From assembly GCA_016763395.1 (NCBI GenBank), contig JAESTW010000709.1, positions 1 to 7,829 of the forward strand: a stretch of 7,829 nt of DNA, written 5' to 3'. The stretch is from Kofleriaceae bacterium (GTDB lineage: Bacteria; Myxococcota_A; Polyangia; Haliangiales; Haliangiaceae). The position numbers were made by a program, and so were the translations under genes. The notes under the pieces were generated by a model, which was not told where the DNA came from, ran no database searches, and saw only the letters and a program-made list of their open reading frames with translations. Shown piece by piece: positions 1 through 5,302 of the stretch; positions within the stretch are counted from its first letter, which is position 1, and every line of letters begins with the position of its first letter.

Positions 1-112
1 CTCAGACCGGCCCTGGAAAACGTATATGGTGGCAATCGGAACAAAATCACTGAAGCGTGATGAACTCGGTAATTTGCTAGAATTGCTCGATATATCGAAA
101 TCCGTGCAGTGA
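1..112 (+). CDS. 3' end of an unidentified gene (partial)
   Basis: A plus-strand frame is open from base 2 to a TGA at 110-112 and encodes 36 residues, beginning SDRPWKTYMVAIG and ending LLELLDISKSVQ. The run of hydrophobic residues followed by a Leu-rich amphipathic helix reads like the end of a real protein. The pattern 'DR.....VAIG...l....L..LL' is loosely reminiscent of the C-terminus of CobW-type GTPases, but the piece is too short to assign. The gene would start outside the window, although an internal ATG at 26 also exists. The frame could be open by chance, so this is tentative. Confidence 0.35.
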   Translation, partial: SDRPWKTYMVAIGTKSLKRDELGNLLELLDISKSVQ

Positions 113-114
113 GA

Positions 115-144
115 TTGGCAGTTTTCTATATCTGGCAGTATTTC
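115..144 (+). promoter_or_regulatory. Possible sigma-70-like promoter upstream of the lipoprotein-like frame
   Basis: TTGGCA at 115-120 matches five of six bases of the -35 consensus. TATTTC at 139-144, after an 18-base spacer, is a weak -10 (three of six). A TSS near 151 would lie about 37 bases before the ATG at 188. The motif TGGCAGT occurs twice (116-122 and 133-139), one helical-turn multiple apart, which could be a regulator site or chance. Weak evidence from spacing and sequence only. Confidence 0.25.
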
Positions 145-187
145 GCGTGTAGGATCGGCCCAGATATCGGGAGTCGAAGGGGGGGAA

Positions 188-407
188 ATGTGGGAAAGAT
201 AGTATCCTTGCAACAGCTGTACTGTTGATTGCTTGTTCAAGCGACGCACCTGATCGAGGCGCTAACACGGATACGCGAAAAGAGCCAACACCCCACAAGG
301 ACAAGAGTTCGTTGTCCGGGAATCCCCGTGTAAACAACAACGCAGCGGCTAAAGATGAGGAGGCAATACCGTGGAGGGAAGCACGACACTCTTTGGGAAG
401 GCGTTAG
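188..407 (+). pseudogene. Small lipoprotein-like frame with a one-base break just after the start
   Basis: The frame running into the TAG at 405-407 encodes SILATAVLLIAC followed by SSDAPDRGANTDTRKEP and a hydrophilic Asn/Lys/Arg-rich tail. LIAC is a good lipobox with Cys codon 234-236, preceded by a short hydrophobic stretch, as in a signal peptidase II substrate. There is no ATG or GTG in that frame; only a TTG at 225 inside the hydrophobic core. In the neighbouring frame an ATG at 188, just after a seven-G run (179-185), reads MWER and then stops at 200-202. Removing one base between 191 and 199 would give MWKDSILATAVLLIAC, a textbook lipoprotein signal. This is either a recently frameshifted gene, a sequencing error, or a chance frame. 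About 72 residues if restored; function unknown. It converges with the TonB-family gene, 68 bases apart. Confidence 0.35.
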
Positions 408-419
408 GGTTGGGCCCTA
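405..419. other. Small hairpin between convergent genes
   Basis: TAGGG (405-409) and CCCTA (415-419) form a 5-bp stem with a 5-base loop, overlapping the stop of the lipoprotein-like frame. A second weak stem, AGCTG (432-436) with CAGCT (448-452), follows. Neither is followed by a T-tract on either strand, so a terminator role is only possible from location between convergent genes. Confidence 0.2.
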
Positions 420-475
420 TAGCAGCAGCAAAGCTGTGCCCACACCCCAGCTCGCTGAGCAGCCAAGCGTTCTGA

Positions 476-1750
476 TCAGCGTATTATCCGATTGCGAAAG
501 TAGTAGGGAGCTATCACTCTCAGCGTCGTCCTGCCCGCTAGCAAGCTCACTGGCACCGGACCGAAGGGCGCGGCTTTGCGAAACGCACGCAACGCCTCGA
601 TGTCAAATTGCGTATACCCACTTTTCTTACTTAGACGAATCGACTCGATTTCTCCCCGAGCGCTAAGCCGCATCCGGACAACGAGTTCACCTTGCTCCAG
701 AGCCAACGCCAGCTTTCGGGGAAAGGTCACTTCTTTGTCAATCCGGCGATACATCTCGAAGAAATAGGGATTGCTCTTCGATGCCCGGGTAGCAGCGAGG
801 CCCTGTTGAGTTCCTGCTCCAGCTTGCGCTGCGCTGCCATCTCCCGAATGCGTGGCGACACTCCTGCCATCGCTTCCGCCGGCGCCGAGTTTTCCTTGTC
901 CGCGTCGAGACGGCGCCCCCAAGTCAAAAATGCTGGGACTCTTTTGTGAGGAGCGGGCTTTGGCGCTGGCTTGCGACTCAACAATCCCGCGCTCAGAATT
1001 CTCCGTAGACCTAGTACCCTGGTCCACACGTGGACTCTCAGGGCTCGGAGATGCTGCGCCCTCTCTCTTCTTGGTCGCCGCCAGGGGCGCTATGTCGAAT
1101 TGCGGATCCGATGCAAACCAATCTTGTCCCGACTCTCCGGGCAACCCACCTTCGCCCGCTCCCTCGCGATGCCCTGTCCGAGAGGCAGCGCCACCTGTGC
1201 GCCGCTTGCCCTTGAGAATGCGTTCTTCGGAATAGCCTGGGCGCTCCCGTTTCTCCACCGATTCAGGTGTTTGCTTACCGAGTTTGGCATTGGCCGTGTT
1301 TTGCATTTCCGTGGCCGCGTTGGCATTCCACAAACTCTTGCTGCGGTAGTCACGATCTTGTCTTGGCACGAAGGTAGCCTGGCCCGCCTGTCCGGCTGCT
1401 CGCCTGCCCGGTGATGTCCCGGGAGTATTGCGAAAATCTCGCAGTGCATTCTCGGGTAATTCACCTTCTTGGTCCGAGGCGGACGCGAGTTCATCTTCAG
1501 ACTCGACGATTTCTAACGATTCGTGCCCGCCGGACAGCATCGCCACTTCCACTACCGCTAAAGGCACGGTATCTAGCGATGTGACGCTAGTCTCGTGCCC
1601 CGCAACCTCGGCGGGGTCCTGCCCTGCTTGCCATATTCCAAAAACAGCCGCGTGCACCGCCAGAGCGACGACAACGACGACAGCGCCCCTTCGATGTTGA
1701 CTAGCTTGGCTCACTAGTCTCAGTATGACCTGAGCCAATCCTTGGGACAA
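476..1750 (-). CDS. TonB-family energy-transducer-like protein
   Basis: Predicted inner-membrane protein of 424 residues. A short cytoplasmic N-terminus with HRR is followed by one membrane segment (about 23-41, AVVVVVALAVHAAVFGIW), a long low-complexity periplasmic region (about 45-325) rich in Gly, Ser, Arg and Glu, and a TonB C-terminal domain (about 326-418) with the family pattern YRRIDKEVTFPRKLAL, then 'GELVVRMRLSARGEIESI', 'SGYTQFDIEALRAFRKAAPFGP'. TonB proteins couple the proton gradient (through ExbB/ExbD) to outer-membrane transporters; no exbBD or receptor is seen here, so the partner is unknown. The linker lacks the Pro-rich Glu-Pro/Lys-Pro repeats of classical TonB. The start is uncertain: TTG at 1750 has a stop two codons upstream, and GTG at 1714 (MSQASQHRRGA) is at least as natural; an inverted repeat CTCAG/CTGAG (1719-1734) sits just before it. 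It lies 47 bases downstream of the next gene, probably in one transcript. Confidence 0.85.
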   Translation of the reverse strand: MSQGLAQVILRLVSQASQHRRGAVVVVVALAVHAAVFGIWQAGQDPAEVAGHETSVTSLDTVPLAVVEVAMLSGGHESLEIVESEDELASASDQEGELPENALRDFRNTPGTSPGRRAAGQAGQATFVPRQDRDYRSKSLWNANAATEMQNTANAKLGKQTPESVEKRERPGYSEERILKGKRRTGGAASRTGHREGAGEGGLPGESGQDWFASDPQFDIAPLAATKKREGAASPSPESPRVDQGTRSTENSERGIVESQASAKARSSQKSPSIFDLGAPSRRGQGKLGAGGSDGRSVATHSGDGSAAQAGAGTQQGLAATRASKSNPYFFEMYRRIDKEVTFPRKLALALEQGELVVRMRLSARGEIESIRLSKKSGYTQFDIEALRAFRKAAPFGPVPVSLLAGRTTLRVIAPYYFRNRIIR

Positions 1751-1780
1751 ACCCTATTGTGGAGTAGCACGGGAAAATGT

Positions 1781-1792
1781 CGTTCATGAACG
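1781..1792. promoter_or_regulatory. 12-bp perfect palindrome between two co-oriented genes
   Basis: CGTTCATGAACG reads the same on both strands. It lies in the 47-base gap between the CheX-like gene stop (1798) and the TonB-family start. It could be an operator half-site pair for a dimeric regulator, or, in minus-strand RNA, a short 5-bp hairpin followed by ACATTTTCCC acting as a weak terminator. Function is unproven. Confidence 0.4.
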
Positions 1793-1797
1793 GGCCC

Positions 1798-3042
1798 TTA
1801 GATTGCACAGATGATGAGTACACCACCACCCTCGACATCCACATCCAGCCGCCTTTTGCATGTGTTGGGCCACTGAAACTCGTCTTGCGGCATTTCTATC
1901 AGCGGTGTTGTCCGAACATGTGGGTTGTTCTTAACATTGTTGAGTGTGGCCGACATGGTGTTGAAAATTTCACTCATGGTCTCTGTCGAATCTTCACTCG
2001 GTTCCCCTGTCTCAAGTTGACCGTCTCTCTCGGCGTCCGGCAACATCAGCAAGAGCGAGGACAAGCGAATCGTCGCCTCAGTGTCGGCGATCATCAGACC
2101 AACCAAGACATCCTGATCGTCCAACACACTTACTCTGTAGTAGGTATCGGCGCCCAAGTCGACCTTTTCCTCGCGCTCTTTCAACGCTACCTCCTCGCCC
2201 ACCAACATGACCAGTGCTTGCTTCAATGCGCCAACTTTGGGCATTCGCATGCGCTTCTCGGGCTGAATCACTTCCTCTTTGGGCTCTTCGTCTACGGCTG
2301 GAGACTCCTCTGCGACAGCAGGGTCGGCGGCTTCGACTGGAGCAGCGGCGGCTGGGGCGGCGGGAGCGCCAGCAACTGGGGCAGCGGGAGCGGGAGCTAG
2401 TCCTGCGGCACCGACAGGCGGAATCGCAACTTCAGGCGGAGCTTCTACACCAAGTTTTTCTTCCACGGTTTTCAGCCGTGAGGCAAAGGACGACAAGACC
2501 CGACTCAGCTGATCGAACTGAGTCACCAAACTGTTGGCACTTGCGCCTTCCAATAGCGCGACTCGCTTGGCCAAGGCATCGCTGATACGTTGCAATTTTG
2601 CAAGTTCACGGCGGCTAACCCCAGAACCACGTGGTCCGGCGGGAGCCATACCGCCGCTTTGTTTTCTCGAAGGAGCAAGTGATTTAATCATATCTTCGTC
2701 CACCCATTTTCCTTCCCAGATTTCGTAACAATCCAGAGCTTGGTCATTCAGCATCAATTCTTCAGTAACCGCAGCCATACCGGCGAGTTCGGGGACTGCG
2801 CGCAAATGTCGTCCGATAAGGGCTTGGCCCTCAATCTTTTGCGGCACTGGCTGATGTAGAGAACGGCCGAGGGGAACCATGCGTTCCACCTCCAATGTCC
2901 ATTCACCTTCCTGCTTGGAAAGTTTCTTCAGGGTTATGCCTAGGCTCACATCGTTCATCTGCAGTCGTCCACTGCCTCGACTCGACCGCAACCCGTGAAT
3001 CTTTAGACTGCCAATGTCAAACGAAATGCCCTCAGCCCCCAA
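1798..3042 (-). CDS. Coiled-coil, Ala/Pro-linker protein with tentative CheX/CheC-like C-terminal domain
   Basis: A 414-residue soluble protein that I cannot name. Residues 1-125 are mixed beta-rich (ISFDIGSLKIHGL, later CYEIWEGKWVDED). Residues about 143-198 have heptad spacing typical of a coiled coil. Residues about 200-265 are an Ala/Pro/Glu linker. Residues about 266-414 form a folded domain with 'YYRVSVLDDQDVLVGLMIAD' and 'TETMSEIFNTMSATLNN', which recalls the CheC/CheX/FliY phosphatase fold, where an E-x2-N pair is catalytic; here E358 and N361 could be that pair, but this is a guess. No signal peptide or membrane segment. The start is doubtful: TTG at 3042 follows a TAA directly and has no clear ribosome site; ATG at 2958 (residue 29) is an alternative, but the 28 residues before it look coding. 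A GTG at 3055 would fit one base out of frame. Probably cotranscribed with the TonB-family gene. Confidence 0.75.
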   Translation of the reverse strand: MGAEGISFDIGSLKIHGLRSSRGSGRLQMNDVSLGITLKKLSKQEGEWTLEVERMVPLGRSLHQPVPQKIEGQALIGRHLRAVPELAGMAAVTEELMLNDQALDCYEIWEGKWVDEDMIKSLAPSRKQSGGMAPAGPRGSGVSRRELAKLQRISDALAKRVALLEGASANSLVTQFDQLSRVLSSFASRLKTVEEKLGVEAPPEVAIPPVGAAGLAPAPAAPVAGAPAAPAAAAPVEAADPAVAEESPAVDEEPKEEVIQPEKRMRMPKVGALKQALVMLVGEEVALKEREEKVDLGADTYYRVSVLDDQDVLVGLMIADTEATIRLSSLLLMLPDAERDGQLETGEPSEDSTETMSEIFNTMSATLNNVKNNPHVRTTPLIEMPQDEFQWPNTCKRRLDVDVEGGGVLIICAI

Positions 3043-3065
3043 CGCTTACTTTCACCACGGGCTGC

Positions 3066-3112
3066 TAAGGGCGCAGGGAAAGTAAGTGAAAAGATTCTGG
3101 GTTTGAGGCGCT
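3066..3112 (+). repeat. Dispersed intergenic repeat, copy 1
   Basis: These 47 bases, beginning TAAGGGCGC and ending GAGGCGCT, align with 7719-7766 at 41 of 48 columns (six mismatches and one gap). The core AGATTCTGGGTT is identical. This copy lies in the divergent spacer between the CheX-like gene and selC. Orientation is the same in both copies. Neither copy has an evident strong hairpin or coding potential; the family is not one I recognise. Confidence 0.7.
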
Positions 3113-3160
3113 ACTTATTTAGCTTCTCAATTGGATCGCTGACTTAAACCGCCGACGCAC

Positions 3161-3189
3161 TTGCTTTACCAACGGCTTCGCTGCAAACT
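3161..3189 (+). promoter_or_regulatory. selC: Possible selC promoter
   Basis: TTGCTT (3161-3166) and CAAACT (3184-3189) are separated by 17 bases, and a TSS about 7 bases on would fall at the mature 5' end of the tRNA (3197). Each hexamer matches only three of six consensus bases, so the position is more persuasive than the sequence. Confidence 0.25.
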
Positions 3190-3196
3190 GCGTAGC

Positions 3197-3296
3197 GGAA
3201 GTGCTTCCTGGACTGGTGCTGGGCTTGGTCTTCAAAACCAATGGTGCGTCGCGTGAGCGTCCGTACGGTGGGTTCGATTCCCATGCATTTCCGCCA
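3197..3296 (+). tRNA. selC: tRNA-Sec (anticodon UCA), selenocysteine tRNA
   Basis: The sequence folds as a bacterial tRNA-Sec of 100 nucleotides including encoded CCA. The acceptor stem has the diagnostic 8 bp: GGAAGTGC (3197-3204) with GCATTTCC (3285-3292), then G and CCA (3294-3296). The D stem is CCTGG/CTGGG (3207-3211 with 3219-3223, two wobble pairs) with GG in the loop. The anticodon stem is TTGGT/ACCAA (3225-3229, 3237-3241), loop CTTCAAA, anticodon TCA at 3232-3234. The long variable arm (3242-3267) pairs GTGCG with CGTAC, plus an inner CGC/GCG under a GTGA loop. The T arm is GTGGG/CCCAT around TTCGATT (3268-3284). It is charged with Ser by SerRS, converted by SelA and delivered by SelB to in-frame UGA codons, so the organism should encode selenoproteins; none is recognised in this window. 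Confidence 0.96.
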
Positions 3297-3324
3297 CTTG
3301 AATCGCCAGTTGGAAAAGCTTGAG

Positions 3325-3380
3325 CGACAGAGTTGAGTTGGGCGGGCCGACAGAGTTGAGTTGAGTTGGGCGGGCCGACA
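3325..3380 (+). repeat. Two-and-a-bit-unit tandem repeat downstream of selC
   Basis: A 23-base unit (3325-3347), starting CGACAGAGTTGAG and ending GGGCGGGC, is followed by a 28-base version (3348-3375) that differs only by an extra GAGTT, then the first five bases of a third unit (3376-3380). The inner GAGTT is itself a short tandem repeat, a likely slippage site. It lies between the selC 3' end and the SAP-domain gene. Confidence 0.85.
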
Positions 3381-3389
3381 AGGGGCCCG
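3371..3389 (+). terminator. GC-rich stem-loop between selC and the SAP-domain gene
   Basis: CGGGCC (3371-3376) pairs perfectly with GGCCCG (3384-3389) around a 7-base loop. No T-tract follows, so it is not a classical intrinsic terminator. It could end selC transcription, or hold the region just before the SAP-gene start: the GGGG stretch (3382-3385) that could serve as ribosome site for GTG 3395 lies partly inside the stem. Confidence 0.3.
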
Positions 3390-3394
3390 GCGGA

Positions 3395-4486
3395 GTGAAA
3401 GATCAAGAGATGACGCTACCGAAGGGTTCGAACATTTCCAGCAAGGCAAGGGAGCGGGCTACCAAAGAACGCTTGGCGCAGTTTGTCTCTTGCCTGGCTC
3501 CATTCCGCCGAGACCACCTGCAAGCCTTCTTGGACGGACACCAGCTTTCTCGCTCCGGTTCAAAAGCGCAGCTATTGGAGCGGATACGAGACGCATTACT
3601 CTCTGAGAACATCACGGAGGAGGACATCTTCGTGTTTCTGGGCAAAGTCGAGCCTTTGGACAAACAGCATGTATTTCTACTCGCAGGTCCAGAGGGAAAG
3701 CTCAAAAGCTGGACAGAGCGAAGTGCGTTTCGCAAAAAACTGAAGTCCTATCCTTGTGCCGCCTTGCTCGACGCTCCCCTATCCTTGCTTTTGCCCAGCG
3801 AGATGACTCTAGCCTCGATACAACACCAGGACAGCAGCCTGGAGATATCAGCCTTTTGCCGGCGAGACACGATCGATCGAAGACCGGACAACGACAAAGT
3901 CGCCATCGAGAACGACGAGACGATACTCTACCAAGCATACCACCGGACAAGCTCCCGCGGCCTCATTCGGTTTCATTGGAATTTCACTTCCAATACAGCC
4001 ATACTGCAAGTCGGACAACTGCCAAGCCGAGGTAACTACGAGCGAGAAATGCACACCTTCGCCGAACTCGTGGCCCCCTGGCTCGATCTGAACCTCTTCT
4101 CCGCCATTGATCTGAGTCGCGCTATCAGTACCTTTCACGCCCTCGAAAATACCGAAGAGGCAGAAACTCGCTCACAAGAAATCGACTATTCAGTCGAAGG
4201 ACGACGAGTCTCCGGCAAAGCCGCGACCGCTAGCGACCCTCTCCTCGGAGTTGCTATTGTCGATCATGCACTTTCCTCGTTTCGCCAAAAAGGAATTGGC
4301 TACGCCGGGAACTTCTACTTTCAACCGACAACATCGCCGACAAACCCGATCTCAGAAGGCCAAGAAGTTCATGTGCAAATCTTGGCGGAAAAAGACCGGG
4401 TACGTTTTTTCACCGCCAACACAGAGGAGGTCTTTTCGTATGTTCTTCAGCGAATCCGAGCCGCTAGCCAACGCCAACCCAGATAG
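3395..4486 (+). CDS. SAP-domain protein of unknown function
   Basis: A 363-residue soluble protein. Residues about 32-70 match a SAP/HeH-type helix-extended-helix motif: RRDHLQAFLDGHQLSRSGSK followed by AQLLERIRDAL, with the typical 'L..FL..h.L..SGSKAqLleRI' spacing; SAP domains usually bind DNA or RNA. Residues about 74-115 continue helical. The rest (about 130-363) is an alpha/beta region I do not recognise, including GLIRFHWNF, AILQVGQLPSRGNYERE and a C-terminal beta-rich part with GYAGNFYFQ and VRFFTANTEEVFSYVLQRIR. No signal peptide or membrane segment. The next gene starts 47 bases before this stop, so the two are probably translated together. The start could be GTG 3395 or ATG 3410 (residue 6); neither has a strong ribosome site. 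The C-terminal domain does not look like Ku, PARP or topoisomerase partners of known SAP proteins. Confidence 0.85.
   Translation: MKDQEMTLPKGSNISSKARERATKERLAQFVSCLAPFRRDHLQAFLDGHQLSRSGSKAQLLERIRDALLSENITEEDIFVFLGKVEPLDKQHVFLLAGPEGKLKSWTERSAFRKKLKSYPCAALLDAPLSLLLPSEMTLASIQHQDSSLEISAFCRRDTIDRRPDNDKVAIENDETILYQAYHRTSSRGLIRFHWNFTSNTAILQVGQLPSRGNYEREMHTFAELVAPWLDLNLFSAIDLSRAISTFHALENTEEAETRSQEIDYSVEGRRVSGKAATASDPLLGVAIVDHALSSFRQKGIGYAGNFYFQPTTSPTNPISEGQEVHVQILAEKDRVRFFTANTEEVFSYVLQRIRAASQRQPR
4425..4430 (+). promoter_or_regulatory. Strong ribosome binding site inside the SAP-domain gene
   Basis: AGGAGG lies nine bases before the ATG at 4440. It decides the start of the next gene: the frame is open further upstream (to 4251 and before), but the upstream residues are Arg/Lys/Gln-rich shadow sequence and lack such a site. 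Confidence 0.75.
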
Positions 4487-5267
4487 CCAAGAGCTGCTTG
4501 TGGCGCTTGACCTGCTCTTGTCGCAGTCTGCGCCCTCCACCCTCTTGCTGCCTCGGCGGGTCTCGTCACAGTTGGATGCCAGCCGGACACAGGTAGCGGC
4601 GCTCTTAGAGCTCTTGACCAACGCTGGGCTCTTGTGCTCGCAGGACATGCTCGAGTGCGAATGTGGAGTCTTGGCGCCAGAAGATGAACTTGGAGAGCGC
4701 TGCTCAAGCTGCGATGATGTGCTCGTGGATTCGATGTGCCAACGAGTCTATCGCCTGTCTGAATCTGCCCAGTCGCAAATTGGTGCAGCATCGGAGGTAT
4801 CGAATGATACTCCCCAGCCAACGCCATCTCACTTGTCCGGTGATAAAAAGAACGCGTTGCAAGTCGCATATTCGGGTATCTGGGGTAGCAAGGTTATCTG
4901 GCTTGCGGTGTTTACTTTTGCGCCTCTGGTAATCGGGCTCAAGGTCCCCGGGCTGCGGATTCACGTAGGCTTGGCGACTCTGCTCTACGCTTCGTATCAC
5001 GCACTGGGAGCCATGAACTGGCTGCGGCTGCGGCAATTGCGACAAGCCCCGGACGCACACTCGCCGGGCGAGACTGAGTTGTTGTGGCAGAACATTTCTA
5101 AGAGGCACCGAATTGCCAAACCCCTCTCCTACACGGTGTTGGCCCTGCTACTCTTAACCGTAGTGGCCAAAATCGACTTGAACTTCGGTTCCTCTTCTCG
5201 CCCTATCTGCCTTCCAAACGTCGCATACACACTGATAGCGGTCTCTCCGCCAGCATCCTGCCGCTAA
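4440..5267 (+). CDS. Winged-helix / zinc-ribbon / membrane protein of unknown function
   Basis: A 275-residue protein starting MFFSESEPLAN. Residues about 16-66 look like a winged helix-turn-helix (TLLLPRRVSSQLDAS, then QVAALLELLTNAGLL). A zinc-ribbon-like knuckle follows immediately: C73, C75, C88, C91 in the pattern C-x-C-x12-C-x2-C (ECECG ... ERCSSCD). After a polar Ser/Thr/Pro-rich linker (about 108-137) come hydrophobic segments at about 152-168 (VIWLAVFTFAPLVIGLK), 175-194 and 229-245 (LSYTVLALLLLTVVAKI), so the DNA- or protein-binding part is probably tethered to the inner membrane. It overlaps the SAP-domain gene by 47 bases, and is 35 bases upstream of tpm, suggesting a three-gene transcript. 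I do not recognise the family; a membrane-bound sensor, regulator or a conflict-system adaptor are all conceivable. The C-terminal tail after residue 250 is unlike a usual membrane-protein end. Confidence 0.85.
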   Translation: MFFSESEPLANANPDSQELLVALDLLLSQSAPSTLLLPRRVSSQLDASRTQVAALLELLTNAGLLCSQDMLECECGVLAPEDELGERCSSCDDVLVDSMCQRVYRLSESAQSQIGAASEVSNDTPQPTPSHLSGDKKNALQVAYSGIWGSKVIWLAVFTFAPLVIGLKVPGLRIHVGLATLLYASYHALGAMNWLRLRQLRQAPDAHSPGETELLWQNISKRHRIAKPLSYTVLALLLLTVVAKIDLNFGSSSRPICLPNVAYTLIAVSPPASCR

Positions 5268-5271
5268 GGTT

Positions 5272-5302
5272 GCACTCCGCAGCCAAGAAGGTAGAGTGCG
5301 GA
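5272..5302 (+). promoter_or_regulatory. Two overlapping, mutually exclusive stems before tpm
   Basis: GCACTC (5272-5277) can pair with GAGTGC (5294-5299), and TCCGCA (5276-5281) can pair with TGCGGA (5297-5302). The arms overlap, so only one stem can form at a time. The first covers the GAG (5294-5296) of the presumed ribosome site, the second ends right against the ATG at 5303. This could modulate tpm translation relative to the upstream gene; it could also be chance in a 35-base spacer. Confidence 0.35.

Noticed and set aside
355..1700. Several long plus-strand open frames opposite the TonB-family gene
   Set aside because: They are antisense shadows: the minus strand carries a recognisable TonB C-terminal domain and a membrane segment, while the plus frames show no domain and have shadow-type composition.
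1777..2400. A plus-strand frame with Gly/Ser/Trp-rich repeats near its end
   Set aside because: It is the antisense of the Ala/Pro linker and C-terminal domain of the minus-strand gene; the repeats mirror the Ala/Pro codons.
3032..3055. In-frame TGA after VKVSVGG read as selenocysteine, given selC nearby
   Set aside because: The frame stops again within a few codons (another TGA) and does not encode a selenoprotein-like sequence.
3119..3449. Minus-strand frames across the selC region
   Set aside because: They run through a clearly folded tRNA gene and a tandem repeat and have no protein-like features.
4251..4439. Upstream extension of the zinc-ribbon gene
   Set aside because: Residues here are Arg/Lys/Gln/Ser-rich shadow of the SAP-gene frame, and the AGGAGG site at 4425-4430 points to ATG 4440.
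4840..5108. Minus-strand frames opposite the zinc-ribbon and tpm genes
   Set aside because: Shadows of well-supported plus-strand coding regions.
3273..5267. An integrated element using selC as attachment site
   Set aside because: No integrase gene and no second copy of the selC 3' end were found in the window, and composition does not shift.
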